In this document: piece after piece, positions 32,648 through 39,969 of the stretch
How positions within the stretch are numbered: position 1 is the stretch's first letter
Layout of the letters: each line of letters begins with the position of its first letter
The notes under the pieces: model-generated
What the model saw: only the letters and a program-made list of their open reading frames with translations
The model's database searches: none
Told to the model about the DNA's origin: nothing
Program-made: the position numbers and the translations under genes
Assembly (NCBI RefSeq): GCF_004745825.1
Contig: NZ_SRLA01000006.1
Location: 186,001-250,000, forward strand
Source of the DNA: Hymenobacter fodinae
Lineage (GTDB): Bacteria; Bacteroidota; Bacteroidia; Cytophagales; Hymenobacteraceae
Direction: 5' to 3'
Length of the DNA stretch: 64,000 nucleotides

Positions 32648-33751
32648 TTACCGGTTCATCTCTACAATATTCGTTTTGGGCGCCATGGCATTCCGGATGG
32701 ATACCTGACGGGCCAAGTCCTCAGCTAGCTGCTCAAACACCGCCGCGGCGGGCGTGCCGGTTTGCAGGATGGCGGGCGTGCCCTGGTCGCCGTTCTCCCG
32801 AATGCCCTGCACCAGCGGGATGTGGCCTAACAGCGGCACCTGGTGCTTATCGGCCAACTGCTGCCCACCGCCTTCACCAAAGATAAAGTATTTGTTCTCA
32901 GGAAGCTCGGCGGGCGTAAACCATGCCATGTTCTCCACAATGCCCAACACCGGCACGTTGATCTGGGGCAGGCGGAACATCTGCAGGCCTTTCTCAGCAT
33001 CGGCCAGCGCCACTTTCTGCGGCGTGGTCACGATGAGCGAGCCAGTAACGGGTACCGTCTGCACCATGGTCAGGTGAATGTCGGAGGTTCCGGGAGGCAT
33101 GTCGAGGAGCAGGTAGTCGAGCTCACCCCAGTCTACCTCCGTAATAAACTGCTTCAGCGCCGACGAGGCCATGGGGCCGCGCCACACAATAGCTGACTCA
33201 GCCGGGGCCAGGAAGCCGATGCTCATCAGCTTCACGCCGTGGGCCTCCACGGGCTGGATGAGGTTGCGGCCTTCGGGCGTCTGGTACACGTGCGGGCGGG
33301 CCGACTCCACGCCAAACATCAGGGGCATGCTGGGGCCTGAGATATCGGCGTCAACCAGGCCTACTTTGGCGCCGCTTTGGGCCAGGGCAATGGCCAGGTT
33401 GGCCGTCACGGTGCTCTTGCCCACACCGCCCTTGCCCGAAGCAATGGCGATGATGTTTTTGACGCCGGGCAGCAGGTCGCGGTTTTCGCGCATGGTCGTC
33501 ACGCGCGAAGTCATCACAATCACCACCTCGGCATCTTTGTCGACCATCGTATGGATGGCCCGCTCGCAGGCATCATGGATGAGCTGTTTGAGTGGGCAGG
33601 CCGGGGTAGTCAGCACCACGGTAAACGACACGCGGTTGCCTTCAATTGCCACGTCCTCAATCATGTTGAGCGTCACGAGGTCTTTGCCCAGGTCGGGCTC
33701 CTCCACGTAGCTCAGGGCCTTGAGAACGTCTTCTTTGGTGATAGTTGCCAT
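32648..33751 (-). CDS. Mrp/NBP35-type iron-sulfur cluster carrier ATPase
   Basis: About 367 residues from the ATG at 33751. N-terminal MIP18/DUF59 domain (EDVLKALSYVEEPDLGKDLVTLNM, ACPLKQ), then the P-loop ATPase: deviant Walker A GKGGVGKST (106-114), LVDADISGPSMPLMFG, and the LPENKYFIFGEGGG region. The C-x-x-C pair typical of cluster-bridging Mrp proteins was not seen, though LDMPPGTSDIH is present. Known role: scaffold or carrier of [4Fe-4S] clusters. It probably works with the adjacent NifU-like protein. A TATCTTTG box lies about 35 bases upstream. Confidence 0.92.
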   Translation of the reverse strand: MATITKEDVLKALSYVEEPDLGKDLVTLNMIEDVAIEGNRVSFTVVLTTPACPLKQLIHDACERAIHTMVDKDAEVVIVMTSRVTTMRENRDLLPGVKNIIAIASGKGGVGKSTVTANLAIALAQSGAKVGLVDADISGPSMPLMFGVESARPHVYQTPEGRNLIQPVEAHGVKLMSIGFLAPAESAIVWRGPMASSALKQFITEVDWGELDYLLLDMPPGTSDIHLTMVQTVPVTGSLIVTTPQKVALADAEKGLQMFRLPQINVPVLGIVENMAWFTPAELPENKYFIFGEGGGQQLADKHQVPLLGHIPLVQGIRENGDQGTPAILQTGTPAAAVFEQLAEDLARQVSIRNAMAPKTNIVEMNR

Positions 33752-33784
33752 TATAGTCAGTCGGGAAAGTGCGGATGCAAAGCG

Positions 33785-33792
33785 CAAAGATA
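33785..33792 (-). promoter_or_regulatory. -7 promoter box for mrp
   Basis: TATCTTTG on the minus strand (CAAAGATA on the plus strand), about 35 bases upstream of the chosen start, supporting that start over an in-frame upstream ATG at 33898. Confidence 0.5.
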
Positions 33793-33877
33793 ACCCGGAA
33801 ATGGCGCCGGAAGTTGCTAGTGGCCTACGGTAGGTTTTAGGTGACTTAGCGCTATGTCGGTGGGTCACTAGACCGTT

Positions 33878-34113
33878 ATGTCGAGCTGGTCGAGACATCT
33901 CGCGTGCTGACGTTGTGGTGGTGACTCAATCCAGAAGCACGTCATCCTGAGCTTGCGAAGGATTTTACCTCGTCAGCACGAGGCGCTAGGCCTGCCTTTC
34001 ATGCATGATAAGATTCTTCGCTGCACTCAGGATGACGTGCTTCGTTGGTGTTCTAGGCCAGTTTGATTAATTACACAACGTTAGCACGCGAGATGTCTCG
34101 ACCAGCTCGACAT
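33878..34113. repeat. Composite nested inverted repeat (REP-like)
   Basis: Outer arms 33878-33915 and 34076-34113 pair over 38 positions with one mismatch; 31 of these are perfect (33878-33908, with the GTCGAGCTGGTCGAGACATC core). Inner arms 33934-33948 (GAAGCACGTCATCCT) and 34029-34043 are perfect, and imperfect pairing continues toward the centre. It lies in the 400-base gap between mrp and the LytTR regulator gene and contains no reading frame. It looks like one palindromic element inserted in another, or a mobile non-coding unit. Confidence 0.8.
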
Positions 34114-34154
34114 GACGTGCTTTTGTTTCCGTTCTGTGGCCAATTTTCGTGGTC

Positions 34155-34850
34155 CTACAGCCCAAACCGCGCTAGCAGGGCCTCCTTGTGCTGCTTGCCG
34201 ATAGGCAGTTTCTCGCGCAGGTCGTAGAGTTCGGCCTCGTTGCCGCTGATGGCTTTAATGGCGTCAACCTTCACGATGTACGACTTCTGGATGCGCGTGA
34301 ACCGGTCGGCGGGGAGCTGGTCTTCGATGCGGTTCATGCGCAGATACGTGACGATAACGCGGTTCTTGAGGATAATCTTGATGTAGTCCTTCATGCCCTC
34401 GATGTAATAAATTTCATCAAAGAGCACCCGCTGCAGGGAGTTGCCTTCCTTCACAAACAGGAATTCCGGGGCTGGTGGCGCTACTATGGTCGGGCGGGTG
34501 TTGAGAATGGCCAGAGCCTTGTTCACCGCCTTCAGAAAGCGCGGAAACGACACGGGCTTCACGATGTAGTCCAGCGCATCCAGCTCAAAGCCTTCTAAGG
34601 CATAATTGGGGTAGGCCGTCACGAAAATCACGTAGGGCGGATTGTGCAGGGAGCGGATAAACTCAATGCCGTTAACCTGGGGCATGTTGATGTCGGAAAA
34701 CACTAGGTCTACTTTCTGCTGCATTACTTCCAGCGCGTCAAACACATGCTCGCAGCTAGCCACCAAGTTCAAAGATGGAATTTTAGCAATGTACCCTTCA
34801 AGCAGCTCACGGGCGAACGGCTCATCGTCGATAATCAGGCAGTTAATCAT
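34155..34850 (-). CDS. LytTR-family response regulator
   Basis: 231 residues. Receiver domain: acidic Asp8-Asp9, phospho-acceptor Asp53 in LVFSDINMP, Lys in YIVKPVSF. LytTR DNA-binding domain from about residue 125: VKEGNSLQRVLFDEIYYIEG and the YLRMNRIEDQLPADRFTRIQKSYIV segment. It binds direct repeats upstream of target genes in related systems. It is the downstream partner of the LytS-like kinase, from which it is separated by a 230-base gap holding a REP-like hairpin. Confidence 0.93.
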   Translation of the reverse strand: MINCLIIDDEPFARELLEGYIAKIPSLNLVASCEHVFDALEVMQQKVDLVFSDINMPQVNGIEFIRSLHNPPYVIFVTAYPNYALEGFELDALDYIVKPVSFPRFLKAVNKALAILNTRPTIVAPPAPEFLFVKEGNSLQRVLFDEIYYIEGMKDYIKIILKNRVIVTYLRMNRIEDQLPADRFTRIQKSYIVKVDAIKAISGNEAELYDLREKLPIGKQHKEALLARFGL

Positions 34851-34939
34851 ATAGGTAGCAGTAAGAAGCAGAAAGTGAAGCGGCGAAGTGGCCTAGAGTG
34901 TAGTAGTATGTTGTTAGAGCGGCCAATGAACCATTATAC

Positions 34940-35043
34940 CGTCACGCTGAGCGGAGTCGAAGCATCTCTCCCTCTGGCTAATCTAAGTGGCCTAGGAGTC
35001 TGCAACGAAGCAGTAGAGATGCTTCGGCAAGCTCAGCATGACG
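34940..35043. repeat. REP-like hairpin between kinase and LytTR regulator
   Basis: Left arm 34940-34969 and right arm 35015-35043, sharing CGTCAnGCTGAGC and CGAAGCATCTCT, imperfectly complementary over about 29 bases. It also holds an AGTGGCCTAG repeat copy in its loop. It belongs to the same family as the elements at 33878 and 45879. Confidence 0.75.
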
Positions 35044-35079
35044 TTCAGGGTTGCACCTCGGTAGTCGCATCAAACTGCA

Positions 35080-36267
35080 TCATTCTAGGCCAGTTGGGGA
35101 AGTTGCTAGCACAGCCGAAACGGCGGGTCTGTGTTTGCGTGTTGCTGATGCCGCACCCGTTGCCGGTGGGTGCAGCCGTAAGTTGAGCGTAACGCGGTAG
35201 GTATCGGCGGTGGAGTCAATGTGCAATTGGTAATCTTGAGCGGGATAGTGCAGGGCCAAGCGCTTGCGCACGTTGGCAATGCCCACGCCGCCAAACTCGC
35301 GCTTAGGAGCGGACGGCGCTTGGCTGTTGCTGACTTCAAATTGCAGCCAGCCATCGTGCTCCGCTAATGTTACGGTTATCCAGGAAGCTTCCAAGCTGCT
35401 ATCAACGCCGTGCTTAAAGGCATTTTCCACGAAGGGAAAGAATAGCAGGGGGGTGAGACGGTAATGCGTGGGAAGGTCAGGAGCTTTATGGTAGGTAATG
35501 CTGACTTTTTGCCCGTAGCGCAGGCGCTCCAGCTCCAAGTACGACTCCAAAAAGCTCACCTCCTGGCCTAGCGGCACCAGCGCGGCATCCGACTCATACA
35601 CGGTGTAATGCATGAGGTGGGCGAGGTGCTCAACCATGTCGGGGGCGCGCTCATCCTGCTTTACCACCATGGTGTAGATGTTATTGAGCGTGTTGAATAG
35701 GAAGTGCGGGTTGACCTGGGCTTTCAGGAAGTTGACCTCCAGGTTGAGGTTTTCGCGTTGCAGGCGCAGGCTTTGGTTGCCGCTACTGAGCAGAAACCGG
35801 ATGAAGCGCACCAGAATAGGCGGAATAACCGTCACGGAGAAATCATTCAGGCCCATGCTCACGCTGCGCCATGAGAAAATGCCTTCCCAGAGGGTACCAT
35901 CCAGAAAACGGTGCATGTACCCGTAAGCATTCTCAGAAACCAGACCGAAACGGTCGAAAACCGCGAAGCACACGTAGCAGAGGGTAGCCCAGAAGTAGTA
36001 AATGGCCACGATGCCCAGGGCCGTGAGCAGCCAGCGCCGCCGTAGCAGAAACCGCGGCAGCAGCACCAGGGAAAAGAAGTAGTAGCTGCAGATGGTAGCT
36101 ATAGTGTCCTTCAGCACAAAGCCCCACGTAACGATGGGTTTTTCCTGCCAGTTGCTGAACACGAAGTACTCGAAGCCGACGAACAGCGTCCACCAAAACA
36201 GGTGCTGAAGTACCCTTCCTAGTGGCCTAGCGAGAAAGTGCCGCGCATTAGAGCCCAGAGTGGCCAT
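35080..36267 (-). CDS. LytS-family sensor histidine kinase
   Basis: 395 residues. N-terminal membrane domain with 4 helices, no recognised ligand-binding domain. His_kinase domain: NFLKAQVNPHFLFNTLNN with phospho-acceptor His188, then a GHKL ATPase with PFVENAFKHG (Asn282) and GGVGIANVRKRLALHYP. It forms the working kinase with the LytTR regulator downstream. It follows a small membrane protein and a degenerate paralogue, all on one strand with gaps of 2 bases or overlaps, so the operon order is degenerate kinase, small membrane protein, kinase, regulator. Confidence 0.92.
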   Translation of the reverse strand: MATLGSNARHFLARPLGRVLQHLFWWTLFVGFEYFVFSNWQEKPIVTWGFVLKDTIATICSYYFFSLVLLPRFLLRRRWLLTALGIVAIYYFWATLCYVCFAVFDRFGLVSENAYGYMHRFLDGTLWEGIFSWRSVSMGLNDFSVTVIPPILVRFIRFLLSSGNQSLRLQRENLNLEVNFLKAQVNPHFLFNTLNNIYTMVVKQDERAPDMVEHLAHLMHYTVYESDAALVPLGQEVSFLESYLELERLRYGQKVSITYHKAPDLPTHYRLTPLLFFPFVENAFKHGVDSSLEASWITVTLAEHDGWLQFEVSNSQAPSAPKREFGGVGIANVRKRLALHYPAQDYQLHIDSTADTYRVTLNLRLHPPATGAASATRKHRPAVSAVLATSPTGLE

Positions 36268-36269
36268 AG

Positions 36270-36590
36270 TTACTTAGTTGAATTGCGAGAGCCTGGGCCA
36301 GCGGGCTTCCGGAAAGCTAATATCCCGATGCCAATGGCAGGCAGGATGATACACAGAAGGATAAAAGCGGAGTGAGAAATACCGGTAGAATAGCCAAACA
36401 GCACCACCAGCCCAAGCAGGATGATGCCCATGCGGCGCTTGTTGTGGCGGTTACGGTACACCAGCCAGGGCACTAGGCCTAGCGCCACCACGCTGGCTAC
36501 CCGCAGAAAAGTATCGAGCAGGCCTAGCGGTGCCTCCCCAGTAAGCAGGAGCGCAGATAGGAGATGGGGAAGCAGAGCGGAAAAAAGCAT
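36270..36590 (-). CDS. Small membrane protein in the LytS operon
   Basis: 106 residues, four hydrophobic segments (ALLLTGEAPLGLLDTFLRVA, VVALGLVPWLVY, MGIILLGLVVLFGYSTGI, FILLCIILPAIGIGILAF) and a short basic C-terminus. It is not recognised as a named family. It overlaps the end of the degenerate kinase gene by one base and ends 2 bases before the next gene, so co-expression is almost certain. It may assist or anchor the kinase. Confidence 0.75.
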   Translation of the reverse strand: MLFSALLPHLLSALLLTGEAPLGLLDTFLRVASVVALGLVPWLVYRNRHNKRRMGIILLGLVVLFGYSTGISHSAFILLCIILPAIGIGILAFRKPAGPGSRNSTK

Positions 36591-37693
36591 CAGAGACGGA
36601 TGGTAAGCTGAACCCGCACCAACTGGTCGGTTTCGGTGAGGTGCACGGCGTGGTGGTCGGGGTAGTGCAGCGCTAGGCGGCGCAGGGCGGCTCCGATGGC
36701 GGCATCGGTACGGTAGGTGAGGGGCAGGGGCTCCTCAGTGGTCCGCTCTAGTGTCAGCGAAACCTCCTCGGCGCCCACCCGCACCTCACTATGGATGTTG
36801 GCCGCAGCCTGGGGGGCGTCGTCGAGGCCAGCAAAGAGGCGCTCCAGAAACGGGTGCAGCAGCAGGGGCGCTAGCTGCTGCTCGGCTACGGCCCCTACGA
36901 CCTTGTGCGTGATGCTGAGGGTTTCGGGGCGGCGCAGCCGTTCTAGGGCCAGGTAGTCTTCCAGAAACTCCAGCTCCCGGCTCAGGGGTACGCGCTCGGA
37001 GTCGGTTTCGTAGAGAGTGTAGCGCATCAGGTCGGCGAGGTGCAACACCACGTCGCCGGCGCGCTCGTCGCGGGTGCGGGTAAGGGTGTGGAGGCTGCCG
37101 AGGGTGTTGAACAGAAACTGCGGGTTGATCTGCGACTTCAGGTAGCCCAGCTCCAGGTGCAGGTGGTCGCGCTCCAGGGCCAGGCGGCGGCGGTCAATAA
37201 CCAGCGCGTAGGCAAGGAAGCTAATGAGCACCGGAAACAGCACGATGGCCAGCAGCCCGAAAAACGCATTTAGCTGGGCCGCGGGGTTGAGCAGCTTGCC
37301 CCAGAACCCGGTCACGTAGAACTGCTGCAACACGCGGTGCATGACGGGCGAGAGGGGCAGGTAGGTCTGGGCCAAGCGGGAGCCCACGTACATCCACAGC
37401 TCAAACGCATACAGTACCGCCACCCCCGCCGCCAGCGCCTGCCAGGTCCGCCCCCGCAACAGCCACAGCGGAATAATGAGGTACACCAGGGCGTTGAAAA
37501 GCAGCACCGAAAAGCCCAATTGCAGGGCTACCAGCGGCCACACGGGCCCCTCGAAGGAGAAGTTTGGGCGGTTGTTCCAGGCGAAGTAAAAGACCCCCAG
37601 CACTACCCACAACAGGAGCTGCAGCAGCACCGTGGTAGTGCGAGAGCTGAGGCTTTTCCAGCTAAAAGTGGTTAATGAGGCAGATTCAGGCAT
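36590..37693 (-). CDS. LytS-family protein with degenerate kinase motifs
   Basis: 367 residues, four N-terminal membrane helices and a LytS-like cytoplasmic domain that aligns by eye with the intact kinase encoded in the same operon. The phospho-acceptor position is changed: LKSQINPQFLFNTLGSL has Gln192 where the neighbour has His. The ATP-binding Asn box PFVENAFKHG is PFLERLFAGL (Arg285 for Asn), and the GVG-ANVRKRL box is AIGAALRRLAL. All three changes disable catalysis in this family. The reading frame is intact over the full length, so it looks like a maintained pseudokinase that may modulate the partner kinase. Confidence 0.85.
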   Translation of the reverse strand: MPESASLTTFSWKSLSSRTTTVLLQLLLWVVLGVFYFAWNNRPNFSFEGPVWPLVALQLGFSVLLFNALVYLIIPLWLLRGRTWQALAAGVAVLYAFELWMYVGSRLAQTYLPLSPVMHRVLQQFYVTGFWGKLLNPAAQLNAFFGLLAIVLFPVLISFLAYALVIDRRRLALERDHLHLELGYLKSQINPQFLFNTLGSLHTLTRTRDERAGDVVLHLADLMRYTLYETDSERVPLSRELEFLEDYLALERLRRPETLSITHKVVGAVAEQQLAPLLLHPFLERLFAGLDDAPQAAANIHSEVRVGAEEVSLTLERTTEEPLPLTYRTDAAIGAALRRLALHYPDHHAVHLTETDQLVRVQLTIRL

Positions 37694-37820
37694 AAAAAAC
37701 AGCAGACCAACTCTTGCTTTGGTGGTGTGGGGCCGTGCTTTGGTCGAATAAACTTCCGGTCCCTAAAGCTCTGCAATTTCTTCGTGTCAGATCTTCTCCA
37801 CTCCCAAAAAGAACTGCCCG

Positions 37821-39086
37821 ATGCGCCTGTCCTTCTGCCCCGCCACCATTGCCCGCACTGCTTCTTTTCGTCGCCTGCGCCGGATAGCTCTTTCCGCGCT
37901 AGCCGCTGGCCTGCTCAGCCACCACGCCCAGGCCCAGGACAGCACCCTCACGCGCCTGGTGCATAAATATCAGTACGACCTCATCCAAGCCAATGGGCAG
38001 TTCTCGGGGGCCGGTTGGCAGAAGCTGCAGCAAGACATCCAGCAAAGCCAGCTGGTGCTGGTGGGCGAAGACCACGGCATGGCGCAGATTCCGGTGTTTA
38101 CCACCGCCGTAGCCCAGGTGCTAAAACCCGCGGTGTACGTAGCCGAAATCGACAAGTATCAGGCTCAGAAACTCAATCAGCTGGCTACTCAGCCGGGCTT
38201 GCCTACCGCCGTTGAGCGTCAGCACCCCATGGGTTTGTCTTTTTATAGCTGGGCCGAAGAGTTTGAGCTGGCCCGCTACCTGCGGACGCAAAAAGTGCCC
38301 ATTGTGGGTATTGATCAGGTGAGCATTGTGTCGCCGGGTAGCTTCTTTGCCGAGCTGGCCGGCAAGGTGAAAAGCAAAGCCGCCAAGGCCACCCTCCTTG
38401 ACCGGGCCGCCGCCTATCAGGCTCAGGACCGCCAAGCTATGGTGAAGGGCACTAACACCTACAGCATCTACCAGCGGCCCTCCGCGCTGGATAGCCTGCA
38501 GGCCCTGACCCGCACCGAGAGCCCCGAGGTGCAGCAAATGGTGCGCGACTTCCGCGCCAGCAGCGAAATATATCAGCTCAACGCCACCAACGGCCTCAAA
38601 AGTCACCAAACGCGCATCAACCTGATGAAGCGTAACCTGGTGCAAGCGCTAGAGGCCTACCAGAAGCCCGGTCAGCCGCTGCCCAAAACCCTCTTCAAGT
38701 TCGGGGCCGTGCACGTGTCGCGGGGCGTGAGCCTGCTGGGCGGAGTATATGATATGGGCAACCTGGCGCTGAACCTGGCCGACGTGCACGACCAAAAGTC
38801 TCTGCACATCTTTATCATCGGGAAGCAGGGTACACAAGTAGGGGGCTTCAACCCCGACGACTTCAGCAAGAACGTGAAGCAGTACGACAACCTTGATAAC
38901 ACAGCGCTTAAGCCATTCATGGCCCAAACTGCTGCAGGCGCCTGGCAAGTGTTCGACCTGCGCCCCCTGCGCCGGGCCCTAATCAACGACAAGCTCAAGG
39001 TGAGCAGCCAGGAGCTAGCCACCGTTCTGCTCGGCTATGATTACGTGGTTATCATTCCCGAAACTACCGCCAGTCACAACTACTAG
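37821..39086 (+). CDS. Secreted TIKI/EreA-like protein
   Basis: 421 residues with a signal peptide ending HHAQAQ. The start of the mature domain, QSQLVLVGEDHGMAQIPVF, contains the Gly-Glu-x-His-Gly motif shared by erythromycin-esterase-like, ChaN and TIKI-superfamily proteins; AEIDKYQAQKLNQL and FKFGAVHVSRG (late His) fit the same fold. It is probably an exported hydrolase or metal/haem-binding protein; assignment to one branch is not possible here. Divergent from the LytS operon, with about 130 bases between. Confidence 0.6.
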   Translation: MRLSFCPATIARTASFRRLRRIALSALAAGLLSHHAQAQDSTLTRLVHKYQYDLIQANGQFSGAGWQKLQQDIQQSQLVLVGEDHGMAQIPVFTTAVAQVLKPAVYVAEIDKYQAQKLNQLATQPGLPTAVERQHPMGLSFYSWAEEFELARYLRTQKVPIVGIDQVSIVSPGSFFAELAGKVKSKAAKATLLDRAAAYQAQDRQAMVKGTNTYSIYQRPSALDSLQALTRTESPEVQQMVRDFRASSEIYQLNATNGLKSHQTRINLMKRNLVQALEAYQKPGQPLPKTLFKFGAVHVSRGVSLLGGVYDMGNLALNLADVHDQKSLHIFIIGKQGTQVGGFNPDDFSKNVKQYDNLDNTALKPFMAQTAAGAWQVFDLRPLRRALINDKLKVSSQELATVLLGYDYVVIIPETTASHNY

Positions 39087-39176
39087 TATAAATAGCTAAT
39101 TATCAACTCAGGAAGTGTGAGTTAGATTGCTTATGCCAAACGGCCTAATCGTTACACCATAAGCAGGCCTAGCTCT

Positions 39177-39800
39177 TTACTCCCAGATAATAGCTGAAGT
39201 GGTTTGCATAAGCTCCTTGCCGCTTTGCAGCCGAACGCGCAACTCAAATTGCTGCTGCGCATTATCAAGAGGCTTAGGGCTAATACGCAACCTAACCGGA
39301 GACTCTAGGTCAGTTGCATACGTACGTTTGTTAATTGAAGTGGGTAGCTGATCCAGGGGAAACTCAAGGGTGTCGGTGAAACTGTTGTAAGTGCGACAGC
39401 GCACGAACTGGTCAAGCGGCTGACCTGCAGGTACTCCGTTGAAAACTCCTTTGCTGGTCAAGGTTACTGTTTCAACCTGGTCTTTCAAGCCCAGCCGGCC
39501 CGGAGGGGGGCACGAGAAGGCTAGTGCTTGATTGGCGAACAGAGACTGCAGAGAAGGAGCAGACACATAATCATATTTCAACTGCCCGATGCTAACAAAC
39601 AGGGCCGCCGCAATAGTGCGGGCACCATTGGCCAGAACTGGCTCAGTAAAGGGGGCGGCGCCGCGTACCGGCTCCGAAAGGAACAGGCTGAACTCTTGCA
39701 GGAGAGCATGATCGGGTACTTCGCACTTGAAAAAGCAGCTGGTGGGTACCAAGCCAGTGAATAGCAATAGCAGCAAGCCAACAAATAATTTTTTATACAT
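39177..39800 (-). CDS. Lipoprotein of unknown function
   Basis: About 207 residues from the second ATG; 4 residues longer is possible. The N-terminus is a lipoprotein signal (LLLLLFTGLVPTS followed by Cys), then a second Cys four positions later. No known domain was recognised; two further Cys near the middle may form a disulfide. The mature part is probably attached to the outer membrane facing the periplasm. It is a single gene, convergent with the upstream gene and divergent from dnaG. Confidence 0.6.
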   Translation of the reverse strand: MYKKLFVGLLLLLFTGLVPTSCFFKCEVPDHALLQEFSLFLSEPVRGAAPFTEPVLANGARTIAAALFVSIGQLKYDYVSAPSLQSLFANQALAFSCPPPGRLGLKDQVETVTLTSKGVFNGVPAGQPLDQFVRCRTYNSFTDTLEFPLDQLPTSINKRTYATDLESPVRLRISPKPLDNAQQQFELRVRLQSGKELMQTTSAIIWE

Positions 39801-39954
39801 CTGGATATACATATTGTGCCCCTAACGCAGCAGCAACATTGAAAGATAATCAAACTTTCAGACGCTAAAATGGGCACTACTGGCCTACCGCATAACCCTA
39901 GGCCAGTAGCCCTGACTTTGGATCTGACTGCGGGAAGTCAGGCGTACTTCTGCC

Positions 39955-39962
39955 TACCTTTG
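39955..39962 (+). promoter_or_regulatory. -7 promoter box just upstream of dnaG
   Basis: TACCTTTG ends 7 bases before the ATG. If it is used as in other Bacteroidota, transcription would start at or next to the initiation codon, giving a leaderless or near-leaderless mRNA. Confidence 0.5.
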
Positions 39963-39969
39963 CGGCCGT

